A stretch of DNA of 64,000 bases from Ralstonia soli (GTDB lineage Bacteria > Pseudomonadota > Gammaproteobacteria > Burkholderiales > Burkholderiaceae). The DNA lies in NCBI RefSeq assembly GCF_023955655.1, contig NZ_JAMXHT010000003.1, positions 617,203 to 681,202 of the forward strand, read 5' to 3'. Shown here in pieces: positions 18,246 through 27,081 of this stretch. The notes under the pieces were generated by a model. It made no database searches, was not told the origin of the DNA, and was given only the letters and a program-made list of their open reading frames with translations. Each line of letters starts with the position of its first letter. The first letter of the stretch is position 1. Both the position numbers and the translations under genes were made by a program.

Positions 18246-19286
18246 GCCATCTCCTTGCCTCGTGCCTCTCCTCATCGCCGAGTGGGCCGTACTAAGAGGC
18301 GTTTCTATATGGACGTCACGATGCGCCCGACATCTCCGCCTTGCACAAGCTTTGACTCAGTCTTGGCCGTCAGCGTAGATAAGGCAAGGGAAGGCCCCGT
18401 CCTCGCATCGAGGTCGTCAGCACCCAAGTTGTCGCAAAACTCTTAACGTTTCAGCCCTGAATCGCGTCCCTTCCTCATCGTGAACCCTTGCCAAAAAGGG
18501 GTTGTAGGCGGTAGCGGAGAAGCGAACGGCCAAAGGACCGCCCCCAACGTTTCCATTCAGAAACGTCGCCTCTGCATAAACAAGCCGTGTCTGCATGTCT
18601 GTCAAACGGCGTATCGCGGGCCAACGCCAATCTCGCGAAAGATTTCCACCATCCAGTGCACTAGTACCCCTCTCTACATTCGAATGAGGTCTCCCCACGG
18701 CGAACTCATCCATATGTAGGCTCATCCGAATTAATGCACTCAGGTGCGCGTTTCCGCCGGGCAACGTTACCCCTTTAGCGCTGCTCGCGCTGGCAGGGTT
18801 GATCCCCTATGCAATCAGGTCGTTTCCCGCAAAGCCTTGTCACGCTTGAGCAAGAAGGAAGCTGGCCCGGCTTTTGCCTATGCCAGCTCAAGCGACGCCG
18901 TCACCACCGTTTGATAGGGGCTGCATCAGGCCTGAATTCGAAGTGGCAAGGCTGAGCGAAATATCCAACTCCAACGCAGGCGTTGCCGAAGGAATCGGAG
19001 CCAATGTCCACCATAGCCAAGCTCACATTGCCCGCGAGAGATAACACGCACCGCACCGTCATTCGGTGGACACCATGCGTGCCTGTGCGTGTGCAGCGGC
19101 TCGGTGCGATTGCGCACTCAGTTCGGCGAACGCACGAGCAGAGAACCCTCCTGCAATTCAGAAGCACACGGGCGCACTGCAACAGTGAAGGATGCTGGCC
19201 ATTCCACGCCTGTGCGATATGCGCTCCGCCGGTCTCAATCACTTCAACTGCCACTTCCAAAACGCACTGCACAGAAGGAGATTGCC
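18246..19286. other. 1-kb divergent region upstream of the flp genes
   Basis: No credible gene. It contains the promoter of the GT87 operon (minus) and the long leader of the Tad locus (plus), including a good sigma-54 -24/-12 match at 18863-18877, listed separately. Short frames here have no recognisable protein. Confidence 0.5.
18863..18877 (+). promoter_or_regulatory. Sigma-54 (RpoN) promoter candidate for the flp/tad locus
   Basis: TGGCCCG-GCTT-TTGC matches the -24/-12 consensus TGGCACG-N4-TTGC at 14 of the 15 aligned positions (only A to C at the fifth base, with N4 counted as matches), with GG and GC at exact spacing. It points toward flp1 but lies about 410 bp upstream, implying a long leader or a second promoter closer in. 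A sigma-54 activator gene is encoded at 10421-11800. Confidence 0.5.
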
Positions 19287-19460
19287 ATGGACCAACTCAT
19301 CACCACGATCAAGCTGTTCACGCAAGATGAAGATGGCGTGACCGCCATCGAGTACGGCCTGCTCGCGGCCTTGATCGCTGTCGCCATCATTGCAGCCGCT
19401 ACGGCCGTCGGTACCCACTTGAGCGGGATGTTCAACTACATCGCGTCTCTGCTGCCTTGA
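19287..19460 (+). CDS. flp1: Flp/Fap pilin, copy 1
   Basis: A 57-residue prepilin with AAGGAG six bases upstream. A short leader (1-17) ends EDG, then the mature N-terminus VTAIEYGLLAALIAVAIIAA. The G|VTAIEY processing site with Glu at +5 and Tyr at +6 is the Flp signature recognised by the CpaA/TadV peptidase. The single hydrophobic helix forms the pilus core. First of three tandem pilin genes that lead the Tad locus. Confidence 0.95.
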   Translation: MDQLITTIKLFTQDEDGVTAIEYGLLAALIAVAIIAAATAVGTHLSGMFNYIASLLP

Positions 19461-19522
19461 TCTACAAGCCTCACTGATGCTCGCACCTCGTCACCAACCG
19501 GTGCCTTCGCGCGAAACCATGT

Positions 19523-19550
19523 GTGGGTTGCCAAGCATCTGAAAGCCCAC
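19523..19550 (+). other. Weak hairpin downstream of flp1
   Basis: GTGGG/CCCAC pair around an 18-base loop, at the position equivalent to the stronger hairpin after flp2, and in homologous surrounding sequence. It may stabilise or process the pilin message. Confidence 0.35.
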
Positions 19551-19581
19551 GCCAATACGTATTACGCCTAAGGAGATTGTC

Positions 19582-19755
19582 ATGGACCAACTCATCACCA
19601 CTATCAAGCACTTTGCTCAAGATGAAGATGGTGTGACCGCCATCGAGTATGGCCTGCTTGCTGCCTTGATCGCTCTCGCCATCATTGCAGCCGCCACGGC
19701 CGTGGGCACCCACTTGAGCGCCACGTTCAGCTACATCGCATCGCTGCTGCCTTGA
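19582..19755 (+). CDS. flp2: Flp/Fap pilin, copy 2
   Basis: A 57-residue pilin easily missed because of its length. AAGGAG precedes the ATG by six bases. Residues: MDQLITTIKHFAQDEDG, processing, then VTAIEYGLLAALIALAIIAA and a tail ending FSYIASLLP. It is nearly identical to copy 1: differences cluster in the leader (HF A against LF T) and the last 12 residues. The gene and its upstream gap are a duplication of the flp1 unit. Confidence 0.94.
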   Translation: MDQLITTIKHFAQDEDGVTAIEYGLLAALIALAIIAAATAVGTHLSATFSYIASLLP

Positions 19756-19816
19756 TGTACAGCGTCACCTGATACCCGCACCCCGTCGCCAACCGGTGTC
19801 GTCGGTGCTGGACAGC

Positions 19817-19848
19817 GTGTGGGTGGCCACGCATGTGGCAGCCCACAC
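19817..19848 (+). other. Stem-loop downstream of flp2
   Basis: GTGTGGG-tgg-CCAC-gcat-GTGG-cag-CCCACAC: outer 7-bp and inner 4-bp stems around symmetric internal loops, with no T-tract. Such structures between pilin and machinery genes often act as partial attenuators or 3' stabilisers. That role is inferred. Confidence 0.5.
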
Positions 19849-19985
19849 CACTCAGGAAATACCTTACAGGCTGCGATGACGAAGCGCTGTTCTTTCGCCA
19901 AACCTCTCCGTGCAAAGGGTTGGCCTTCCAGCACAAACATCCGGATCTGTAAGCCCCCCCATCGACTTAGATGAAGGAGGTCAAG

Positions 19986-20159
19986 ATGCTCAAACTAACC
20001 CAGACCATCAAGCAACTCAGTTGCGACGAACAAGGCGTGACGGCCATCGAATACGGTTTGCTTGCTGCCTTGATTGCACTCGCCATCATCGCTGCAGCCA
20101 CGGCCGTGGGCACAAGCTTGAGTGGATTGTTTAGCTACATTGCGTCGCTGCTGCCTTGA
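19986..20159 (+). CDS. flp3: Flp/Fap pilin, copy 3
   Basis: A 57-residue pilin starting at 19986 behind AAGGAGGTCAAG; an in-frame upstream ATG at 19971 is less likely. The leader is MLKLTQTIKQLSCDEQG, then VTAIEYGLLAALIALAIIAA. The mature part is almost the same as copies 1 and 2, but the leader diverges and contains a Cys. It is followed 209 bp later by cpaA. Confidence 0.94.
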   Translation: MLKLTQTIKQLSCDEQGVTAIEYGLLAALIALAIIAAATAVGTSLSGLFSYIASLLP

Positions 20160-20368
20160 ACTGCCGAGCACCGGCTGCGATGCGACGGGAGACACGCACC
20201 GCTTAGCGTTCCGATTGCATTGATGGCACTCGATTCCATCTTGCAACGGCAAGCGTTCCCACCCCGCCACCGCCGTCCGGTGACCGCAATGTCGGGCCCA
20301 CCAGATGAATATTGCTTAGCAGAATTTTGATATGTCGACCTGATTCCGCCACTGCACCCGAGGACCTC

Positions 20369-20914
20369 ATGATTCCCACTTCCATGCTCTCGCCAATGAT
20401 CGGCCCCGCCGCGATGGCCGTGGCGCTCGCCGCCGCAGCCATCGATGCGCAACAGCGCCGCATCCCCAACTGGCTGACGTTCGGCGCCTGGCTGGTGGCG
20501 CTGCCGTTGCAGATGGCGATGCACGGCGTGGGCGAAGGCCTGCTGGTGTGGGGATGCGGCTGGCTGACCGGCCTGGCGATCTTCCTGCCCTTCTACCTGC
20601 TGCGAGGCATGGCTGCCGGCGATGTGAAGCTTATGGCCGCCGTGGGCGCCTGGCTCGGTGCATCCATGGCCCTTGAGATTGCGCTGGCCACGTTCGTGAT
20701 CGGCGGCCTCTGGGCGCTGGCCATCACGCTGCGGCAAAAGCGCATGGCGCAGTTGGGCCGCAACCTGCAAAGCATTCTGCGGACGTCGGGCGAGGTCAGC
20801 CGCGAAGGCGGGGCATCCAAGCCGGGCGCCGACGCCTCGTGGTCGGTGGGCTCGCTGCCGTATGGCGTGGCCATTGCCGCCGGCACGATTGCTGTCTTGT
20901 TTGCGTCCGCCTGA
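20369..20914 (+). CDS. cpaA: Prepilin peptidase CpaA/TadV (A24 family)
   Basis: A 181-residue polytopic aspartic peptidase of the inner membrane that cleaves Flp prepilins and pseudopilins. The start at 20369 follows GAGGA; the frame is open to 20312. The two catalytic Asp motifs are visible: AAAIDAQQRRIPNWLT near 25 and RGMAAGDVKLMAAVGAWLG near 85 (the GxGD-type motif). It lacks the N-methyltransferase domain of PilD, as usual for Tad peptidases. The C-terminal half has one more loop rich in charged residues. Confidence 0.93.
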   Translation: MIPTSMLSPMIGPAAMAVALAAAAIDAQQRRIPNWLTFGAWLVALPLQMAMHGVGEGLLVWGCGWLTGLAIFLPFYLLRGMAAGDVKLMAAVGAWLGASMALEIALATFVIGGLWALAITLRQKRMAQLGRNLQSILRTSGEVSREGGASKPGADASWSVGSLPYGVAIAAGTIAVLFASA

Positions 20915-20947
20915 AGCGTCAGTTCGTATCCACTCAGCCAAACGGTG

Positions 20948-22354
20948 ATGAAGATGATTGGCGACCACATGATCGAGCGCAGTGAAACCGGGCAGGCGCC
21001 GCGCATGCTCGAACCCGTGCCCTCCTCCCGCGCGGAAGGCGCTCGGCGTGAGCCCACCGCGCCCTGGCACATCATTCCACGCACCGTTGCCGAGACCGGC
21101 CTGGATATCGCGCTGCTGCTGAGCCTGCTCATGAAAGTGGCCTACCTGCACCGCAGCGCCACGCTCGTCATGCTGATGGACACGCTCAAGCTGCCGGCCA
21201 TGGTCATCAACGAAGTGGCCGCTTATGCCGTGCGCGAGCGCATGCTGGAAGTCGCCCACCGTGGTGCCAATGACCTGGACGTGCGCTTCCACCTGACCGA
21301 CGCCGGCTACACACGCGCTGCCGAGTTCACCGCCCGCTGCAGCTACGTTGGAGCCGCACCGGTCACGCTGGAATCCTACGTGACGGCCATTGAACGGCAT
21401 TCCATTCAACTGACGGCGGTATCCAAGGCCGACGTGACGGGCGTCTTCAGCAAATTCGTCATGCCGCCTGACCTGCTCGACGACGTCGGCGTGGCACTGA
21501 ACACCAGCCGCGCGCTGATGCTCTATGGCCCGGCCGGCGGCGGCAAGACCTATCTCGCCCAGCATCTGGGCATGCTGCTGCCCGGTACGGTGCCCGTGCC
21601 CCACGCTATCACGGTTGCCGGCGAGATCATCCAGATCTACGACCCGCTCGTTCACGTGGCAGAAGACGATGATGACGGCCCCATCGCACGCCGCCCGCTG
21701 GACCGGCGCTGGTTGATGTGCCATCGGCCGGCCGTGCTCTCCGGCGGCGAGCTCACGCTTGAGATGCTGGAGCTGCGCTACGACAGTGCTACCGGTTTCT
21801 ATCAGGCGCCGCCGCACATGAAGGCCAACAACGGCATCTACATCGTCGATGACCTGGGCCGCCAGCAAGTCGGCGTGAGCGAACTGCTCAACCGCTGGAT
21901 CGTGCCGCTGGACCGCCGTGTCGACATGTTCTCGCTGCGCAACGGCGTGCGGTTCTCGGTGCCGTTCGATGTGTGGCCGGTCTTCTCGACCAACCTCGAG
22001 CCGGGGCACCTGGGCGACGACGCGTTCCTGCGCCGCCTTGGCAGCAAGTTGTACGTGGGCCCCTTGCCGGTGGACCTCTACCGCGAGGTCTATCTGCGCG
22101 CGGCAGACGATCTCGGCTTGCAGAACGCGACCGCTGCATTCGACTACCTGCGCGACGCCCTGCACGGTGCCAGCGGCAAGCCGCTGCTGGCGTGCATTCC
22201 GCGCGACCTCCTGCGCCTGGTGGCCTCCGCCGTTCAGTACAACGGCAGCGCGCCCGAGGTGAGCGACGAGGCGCTACGCCGGGCGTGGCAAATCTACTTC
22301 TGTACGCATGCGGATTTCGGGAAAACCGATTCCCTGCATGCGGACAAGGGTTGA
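20948..22354 (+). CDS. AAA family ATP-binding protein in the Tad locus
   Basis: A protein of about 468 residues. Start unclear: GTG 20945, ATG 20948, 20954 and 20969 are all in frame and none has a good ribosome binding site. Residues about 50-160 look like a winged-helix-like unit (TLKLPAMVINEVAAYAVRER, VRFHLTDAGYTRA). The ATPase core has Walker A MLYGPAGGGKTYLAQ near 195, Walker B IYIVDDLGRQQ near 298 and a sensor-like VFSTNLEPGHL. It is not one of the standard Tad proteins (not CpaE or CpaF). Its place between cpaA and cpaB in one operon suggests a role in pilus assembly or its control; the function is unknown to me. Confidence 0.75.
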   Translation: MKMIGDHMIERSETGQAPRMLEPVPSSRAEGARREPTAPWHIIPRTVAETGLDIALLLSLLMKVAYLHRSATLVMLMDTLKLPAMVINEVAAYAVRERMLEVAHRGANDLDVRFHLTDAGYTRAAEFTARCSYVGAAPVTLESYVTAIERHSIQLTAVSKADVTGVFSKFVMPPDLLDDVGVALNTSRALMLYGPAGGGKTYLAQHLGMLLPGTVPVPHAITVAGEIIQIYDPLVHVAEDDDDGPIARRPLDRRWLMCHRPAVLSGGELTLEMLELRYDSATGFYQAPPHMKANNGIYIVDDLGRQQVGVSELLNRWIVPLDRRVDMFSLRNGVRFSVPFDVWPVFSTNLEPGHLGDDAFLRRLGSKLYVGPLPVDLYREVYLRAADDLGLQNATAAFDYLRDALHGASGKPLLACIPRDLLRLVASAVQYNGSAPEVSDEALRRAWQIYFCTHADFGKTDSLHADKG

Positions 22355-22430
22355 CGGCCAGACATGCAGGCTCGCAACTGAGCTACGCATAGCTGATCCG
22401 TTTCATTGATCTCTGAAGGGGGAATTCATC

Positions 22431-23279
22431 ATGAAAAACGCGCGTGCAGTCGTGATGCTGATCGTCGCGCTGGTGGCGGGGATCGCGGCAGTCGTGTCCG
22501 CATCACGCTGGCTGGCCCAGCAGTCATCCAGTTCGGTCAAGCAAGTCGTGGTCGCCGCCAACGACATGGATCTCGGGCAACCGCTGGGCAACGAGCAGTT
22601 GCGCGTCGTCAGCTGGCCTGCCGGCAGCCTGCCGCCGGGCACGTTTGATGACCCCAAGGCGCTGCAGGGGCGTGTGGTTCGCGCAAGCCTGCAAAAAGGC
22701 GAGCCGATCCTGGAAAGCAAACTCGCCCCGACCGGCACCAAAGGTGGCCTGTCCGCCGTCATCGCAGAAGGCAAGCGCGCCATCACCGTGCGTGTGAACG
22801 ACGTGGTTGGCGTGGCGGGCTTCGCGTTGCCGGGCAACCTGGTCGACGTGATCGTCAACACCAACGAAGACTCGAAGAGCACGAACAACAGCAGCATCTC
22901 GAAGATCGTGCTGGAAAAGATCCTGGTGCTGGCAGTCGCACAGCAAGTCAGCCGTGACGATACGCAGCCCAAGGTCGTCAATGCCGTCACGCTGGAAGTC
23001 TCGCCGGAGCAGGCAGAGAAACTGGACGTGGCGCGTAGCGTGGGGACACTTTCGCTGGTACTGCGCAATCAGGTCGACATTGCCGCCACGGCAACGGGCG
23101 GTGCCACGAAGGGCACCTTGCTCGGGACGCCGGCTGCCGAGCCCGCAGCCAAGGTGGTCATGGTCAGCGCGCCGGCCAGCACGGCAAAAGTCCATCGGCA
23201 CGTAGCCGCCGGACCGGCCCGCCAGCGCGACTGCATCGGCGTACTGGCCGGCGTGCAGGGCAGCATGGAGTGCTTCTAA
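22431..23279 (+). CDS. cpaB: Flp pilus assembly protein CpaB/RcpC
   Basis: A 282-residue protein with an N-terminal membrane anchor/signal (ARAVVMLIVALVAGIAAVVSA). An SAF domain follows: VKQVVVAANDMDLGQPLGNEQL and GRVVRASLQKGEPILESKL. Then comes the RcpC/CpaB domain: GKRAITVRVNDVVGVAGFALPGN and KIVLEKILVLAVAQ. It acts in the periplasm with the CpaC secretin. The start has AAGGGGGGAA upstream. The short C-terminal tail contains two Cys residues (DCIGV, MECF) that could form a disulfide. Confidence 0.93.
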   Translation: MKNARAVVMLIVALVAGIAAVVSASRWLAQQSSSSVKQVVVAANDMDLGQPLGNEQLRVVSWPAGSLPPGTFDDPKALQGRVVRASLQKGEPILESKLAPTGTKGGLSAVIAEGKRAITVRVNDVVGVAGFALPGNLVDVIVNTNEDSKSTNNSSISKIVLEKILVLAVAQQVSRDDTQPKVVNAVTLEVSPEQAEKLDVARSVGTLSLVLRNQVDIAATATGGATKGTLLGTPAAEPAAKVVMVSAPASTAKVHRHVAAGPARQRDCIGVLAGVQGSMECF

Positions 23280-23392
23280 GGCGCTCACGCACGCAACGGT
23301 CACTCGATACGTAACGCAACCTAGAGGTCATCCGTCACAGCGCATTTCCACCGCATTTTCTTCTTGTGCAGCAGCCTCTCCGGGGGGGAGAT

Positions 23393-25366
23393 ATGAAGAC
23401 GAACCAAAAAACCAATGCCGCACTGCGTAGCGCACATACCCTAGACCGCGCTCGCATGCTCGTCCTGGCGGGTGCAGCCGGGGCCCTTCTCTGCGTGCAT
23501 CCGCATGCGAGCGCACAGACGGCCGTCGAGGCCGGTGCCGTGGCCAAGTCCACCACGGCGCCGATCACGGTGCAGAACCGCGCAGGCTCCACCGCACCGA
23601 TGCAGATGACGATCAGCATGAACCCTGCAACGGCCACCGCGCCGGTGGCTGACGTACGCGGGCCGAACTGCGTGGGCGCCGTGCGTGGCGAAAGCAATGT
23701 GGTGGTGCCGGTCGGCAAGTCTTCCATCATTTCCCTGCCGGAGCCGGTGCGCAACCGCACGCTTGGCAACCCGGGCGTGGTGCAGGCGACCATGGTGTCG
23801 CCGCAGTCCATGTACCTGCTTGGGCGCAGCGTGGGCACTACCAACATGATCGTGCAGGGCCGCAGTGGTGCCTGCAGCATCGTCAACGTGGTGGTCAATG
23901 CGGATGCGGGTGGCGTGCAAACATCGCTTGCCCAGTTGATGCCGGGCGAATCGAAGATCCGCGTGATGACCGCTGCCGACAGCCTGGTGCTGGCGGGCAA
24001 CGTGTCGAGCGCACAGGCGGCCCAGCAAGCCATGGAAATTGCACGCGCCTATGCGGTCGCCGCCCAAAGCGGGTCGGATAAGGGCGGGACTGGTGGGGGT
24101 GCAGCCGTAGGTGGAGGCGGCGGCGGAGGTATGGGCAACGTCATCAACATGATGATCGTGGATACGCCGCAGCAGGTGATGCTGGAAGTGAAGGTCGCGG
24201 AAGTGTCGAAGACGCTGCTGAACCAGCTGGGCACGGCATTCAATCTCCAAGGTGGATTCGGATCATGGAGCGGCGGCTTGCTGGCCAATCTGCTGACAGG
24301 CTCATCCACCACGTTCTTTGCAAACAAGGCGAACAACCGGCCATTCCAAGTCCAACTGGATGCGCAGAAGAACGACAGCTTGGTCAAAATCCTTGCCGAA
24401 CCGAACCTCGTCACGCTCAGTGGGCAGGAAGCCAGTTTCCTGGCTGGCGGCAAGATCTACATCCCGGTAGCCCAGAGCAGCAGTTCAGGCGGTGCGCCCA
24501 CCCTCACCCTGCAGGAAGAGGAGTTTGGCGTTGGCCTGAAGTTCACACCAACCGTAATGGCCAACGGCCGCATCAACCTCAAAGTTGCACCAGAAGTATC
24601 GGAGCTGTCGCCAACGGGGGCCACTGTCTCCGGCGGAAGCACCAACGGCCAGTCGATCCTGCCGCTCATCACCACGCGGCGCGCTTCGACCACCGTGCAG
24701 ATGCGTGACGGCGAGAGCTTCGCCATCGGTGGGCTGCTGCAAGACAATGCCCGTGGCTCGCTTAAGGCACTGCCGGGTGCAGGCGAAGTTCCCGTACTGG
24801 GCGCGCTCTTTCGCAGCACGCAGTTCCAGCACGACATGACGGAGCTGGTGATCGTGATCACGCCACGCTTGGTGCAGCCGATGCAGGCGGCCTCGTATCC
24901 GCTGCCGACTGACAGCTTCTCGTCGCCCAACGACCTCGACCTTTACATGACGGGCAATATGGAAGGCCGAGGCGCCAAGAAGCGCGACGCCAAGCCCGCA
25001 CCTGGGGCAGCACCGCAGGCACCGGCACCGAGCACGCCATCCGCACCCAGCTCACAGGCACCGGCACCCGCACCTGCCGCACCCGCACCTGTTGCTCCGG
25101 CTGCCCCCGCACCGCGCACGCAGGTCAGTTCGGTCCCGGTCACGCCGCCGACGAGCGCTGAGGCAGAAAAGCCTGCCGCCACGGCACCCGTCGCAGAAGC
25201 GGCAACGAAGCCCGTCAGCGAACCGGCGCCAGCCCCCGCAGATGACACCGCCGCGCGCGTCGCCCGCATCGAAGCCACCGCAGCAAGGCTTGCCCAGGCC
25301 AGAGCCAAGGCGTCGGGCCGACAAACAACCGTGGCCGACACGACCACCCCCCCGCAGACGCGCTAA
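23393..25366 (+). CDS. cpaC: Tad secretin CpaC/RcpA
   Basis: The outer-membrane channel for the Flp pilus, 657 residues. The start at 23393 has GGGGGAG upstream. It has a signal peptide to about residue 42 (VHPHASAQ), N-terminal pilus-secretin domains (SIISLPEPVRNRTLGNPGV, NMIVQGRSGACSIVNVVV), and a Gly-rich linker near 240. The secretin core ends in FAIGGLLQDNARG and TELVIVITPRLVQP. The last 150 residues are a Pro/Ala-rich tail (APAPSTPSAPSSQAPAPAP) ending in a charged helix, longer than in most CpaC proteins, which could be a peptidoglycan or partner-binding extension. Confidence 0.94.
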   Translation: MKTNQKTNAALRSAHTLDRARMLVLAGAAGALLCVHPHASAQTAVEAGAVAKSTTAPITVQNRAGSTAPMQMTISMNPATATAPVADVRGPNCVGAVRGESNVVVPVGKSSIISLPEPVRNRTLGNPGVVQATMVSPQSMYLLGRSVGTTNMIVQGRSGACSIVNVVVNADAGGVQTSLAQLMPGESKIRVMTAADSLVLAGNVSSAQAAQQAMEIARAYAVAAQSGSDKGGTGGGAAVGGGGGGGMGNVINMMIVDTPQQVMLEVKVAEVSKTLLNQLGTAFNLQGGFGSWSGGLLANLLTGSSTTFFANKANNRPFQVQLDAQKNDSLVKILAEPNLVTLSGQEASFLAGGKIYIPVAQSSSSGGAPTLTLQEEEFGVGLKFTPTVMANGRINLKVAPEVSELSPTGATVSGGSTNGQSILPLITTRRASTTVQMRDGESFAIGGLLQDNARGSLKALPGAGEVPVLGALFRSTQFQHDMTELVIVITPRLVQPMQAASYPLPTDSFSSPNDLDLYMTGNMEGRGAKKRDAKPAPGAAPQAPAPSTPSAPSSQAPAPAPAAPAPVAPAAPAPRTQVSSVPVTPPTSAEAEKPAATAPVAEAATKPVSEPAPAPADDTAARVARIEATAARLAQARAKASGRQTTVADTTTPPQTR

Positions 25367-25391
25367 CCCGGGAACCACGTGGAGAACAGCC

Positions 25392-25727
25392 ATGAACGCA
25401 AATTTCAAACGCCTGCAACGCGCAGCACTCGTGGTCCTGGCCAGCCAGGCACTAACCGCCTGCATGACCACATCGCCGGTCTGGGACAAGCACTTCGGCG
25501 AAGCCGTCACGAGCGTCAAGCAAGCGCAGGTGATCAATCCTGATGCACCGGCCGGCCTGCCCGCGGTGGATGGCTACGACGGCAAGGCCGCTGTGGCCGC
25601 CATGACGAACTACGAGCGCTCGATGACGCGCTACTCCGGCGGTGGCAGCAGCTCCGGCGGTTTTGGCGGTGGATTCAGTGGTGGCGGCTATGGCGGTGTC
25701 GGCATGTCCGGAGGGGGCACACGCTAG
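25392..25727 (+). CDS. Small Tad-locus lipoprotein with Gly-rich tail
   Basis: A 111-residue protein with a signal sequence and lipobox LTAC near residues 21-24, so it is probably an outer-membrane lipoprotein. The middle has TSPVWDKHFGEAV and AMTNYERSMTRY, and the last 30 residues are Gly/Ser repeats ending SGGGTR. It holds the place of cpaD/rcpB between secretin and cpaE and may help secretin insertion like a pilotin; the similarity to CpaD itself is not evident. The start at 25392 lies behind GGAGAACAGCC. Confidence 0.75.
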   Translation: MNANFKRLQRAALVVLASQALTACMTTSPVWDKHFGEAVTSVKQAQVINPDAPAGLPAVDGYDGKAAVAAMTNYERSMTRYSGGGSSSGGFGGGFSGGGYGGVGMSGGGTR

Positions 25728-25833
25728 CAGCGCATGGCGAGCGCCTGGACAGCGTCCGCCGGACTCTGCGCTGGCGCATTTACACGGCGATGCAACGACA
25801 TACAGAACATACGATCGAACGGGGAGCCTTGCC

Positions 25834-27042
25834 ATGCTCAAGATCTTGATTGCGTCCGAAGACGGCGAACGCCTAGCCGAACTCGCACGCCTGGTTTCCT
25901 CCAGTGGGTGCTACCAGATCATGCGGCTGCAGGCGGCGCCGGGCAGCCTGTCGACGCATGCCTGCCAGTTGCGCAGTGCCGATGCGCTCATCATCGATCA
26001 ACCGGGCACCGGTTCTGCGCAGATGCTGAGCATCGAGGTGCTGCGGCAGCAATACGCCGATCTGCCCTGCATCCTGATTACGCAAACCCAGGAACGCGAC
26101 GACCTGATCCGTGCGCTGCGAGCTGGGGTCAGTGACGTACTGACCTGGCCGTTGGAACGCGCGCAGCTGACAACGGCACTCACCCGGCTGGAAACCAACT
26201 ACACCCCACGAACGAAGGACGAAGCACGCGTGGTCGCGTTCATCTCCAGCAAGGGTGGCGCCGGCTCCAGCGTCATTTCCAGCAACATCGGCTATACGCT
26301 GGCTGCGCACGCGCACAAGCGCGTGCTGCTGATCGACCTGAATACGCAGTTCAGCGACACGCACTTTCTGGTGAGCAACAAGACACCACCCGCCACCTTG
26401 TCCGAAGTGTGCGCGCAGGTCGATCGGCTGGACGACGCCTTCCTGGAGGCGTGCCTGACGCGTGTAGCCGACAACTTCGACATCTTGGCTGGCGCCAGCG
26501 ATCCCATCAAGGCGGGCGAAATCAAGAAAGACAAGATCGAATACGTACTCTCGCTGGTATCACCGATCTACGATTTCGTGCTGGTAGATGTCGGACAAGC
26601 GATCAACCCGCTGTCAATTGCGGTACTCGATCACAGCGACCAGATCTGCGTGGTGGTGCAGCCGACGATCGCCTTTGCGCGCACAGGCCGGCGTCTGCTG
26701 GATATCTTGCATGGCCTGCACTACCCCGCCGAAAAGCTCCGCATTCTGCTTAACCGGCATGGCAAGCGCGACGAGTTGCCACGGGCCACGCTGGAGCATG
26801 TCTTCGGCCAGAAGCTCTTCCATATCCTGCCCGACGATGCTGGTGCGGTTGATGATTCCATCTGCCATGGTGTACCCATTGCCAAGGAACACCGGAACAG
26901 CACCATGGCCAAGGCGCTCGTTGCCCTGGCCGACATCCTCGCCACGGCGCGCGAGAACGACCGTGGAGCGCCGCAAGAGAAAGGGTTCTCCCTGAGTAAG
27001 TTATTCACGCGCGCCAAAACGTCCTCTCCAAACATTGCCTGA
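25834..27042 (+). CDS. cpaE: Pilus assembly ATPase CpaE/TadZ
   Basis: A 402-residue protein; the start at 25834 has GGGGAG upstream although the frame is open to 25642. Residues 1-125 are an atypical receiver domain (MLKILIASEDGERLAELARL, ALRAGVSDVLTWPLER). The rest is a MinD/ParA-like ATPase with the deviant Walker A SSKGGAGSSVISSNIG near 137 and VLLIDLNTQFSD. TadZ proteins mark the cell pole and recruit the Tad machine. Lys of the KGG motif is present; the second ParA residue pattern is GAGSS instead of GVGKT. Confidence 0.93.
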   Translation: MLKILIASEDGERLAELARLVSSSGCYQIMRLQAAPGSLSTHACQLRSADALIIDQPGTGSAQMLSIEVLRQQYADLPCILITQTQERDDLIRALRAGVSDVLTWPLERAQLTTALTRLETNYTPRTKDEARVVAFISSKGGAGSSVISSNIGYTLAAHAHKRVLLIDLNTQFSDTHFLVSNKTPPATLSEVCAQVDRLDDAFLEACLTRVADNFDILAGASDPIKAGEIKKDKIEYVLSLVSPIYDFVLVDVGQAINPLSIAVLDHSDQICVVVQPTIAFARTGRRLLDILHGLHYPAEKLRILLNRHGKRDELPRATLEHVFGQKLFHILPDDAGAVDDSICHGVPIAKEHRNSTMAKALVALADILATARENDRGAPQEKGFSLSKLFTRAKTSSPNIA

Positions 27043-27081
27043 GTTTCTCCTGTCCATTTTTGCAGTCAGACGGAGCCCATC

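Noticed and set aside
20225..20260. Second sigma-54-like match TGGCAC...TTGCA before cpaA
   Set aside because: The spacing between GG and GC is far too long for a -24/-12 promoter.
20135..22165. 676-codon minus-strand frame opposite cpaA and the AAA ATPase
   Set aside because: Antisense of coding DNA with His/Arg/Gln bias; no motif or ribosome binding site.
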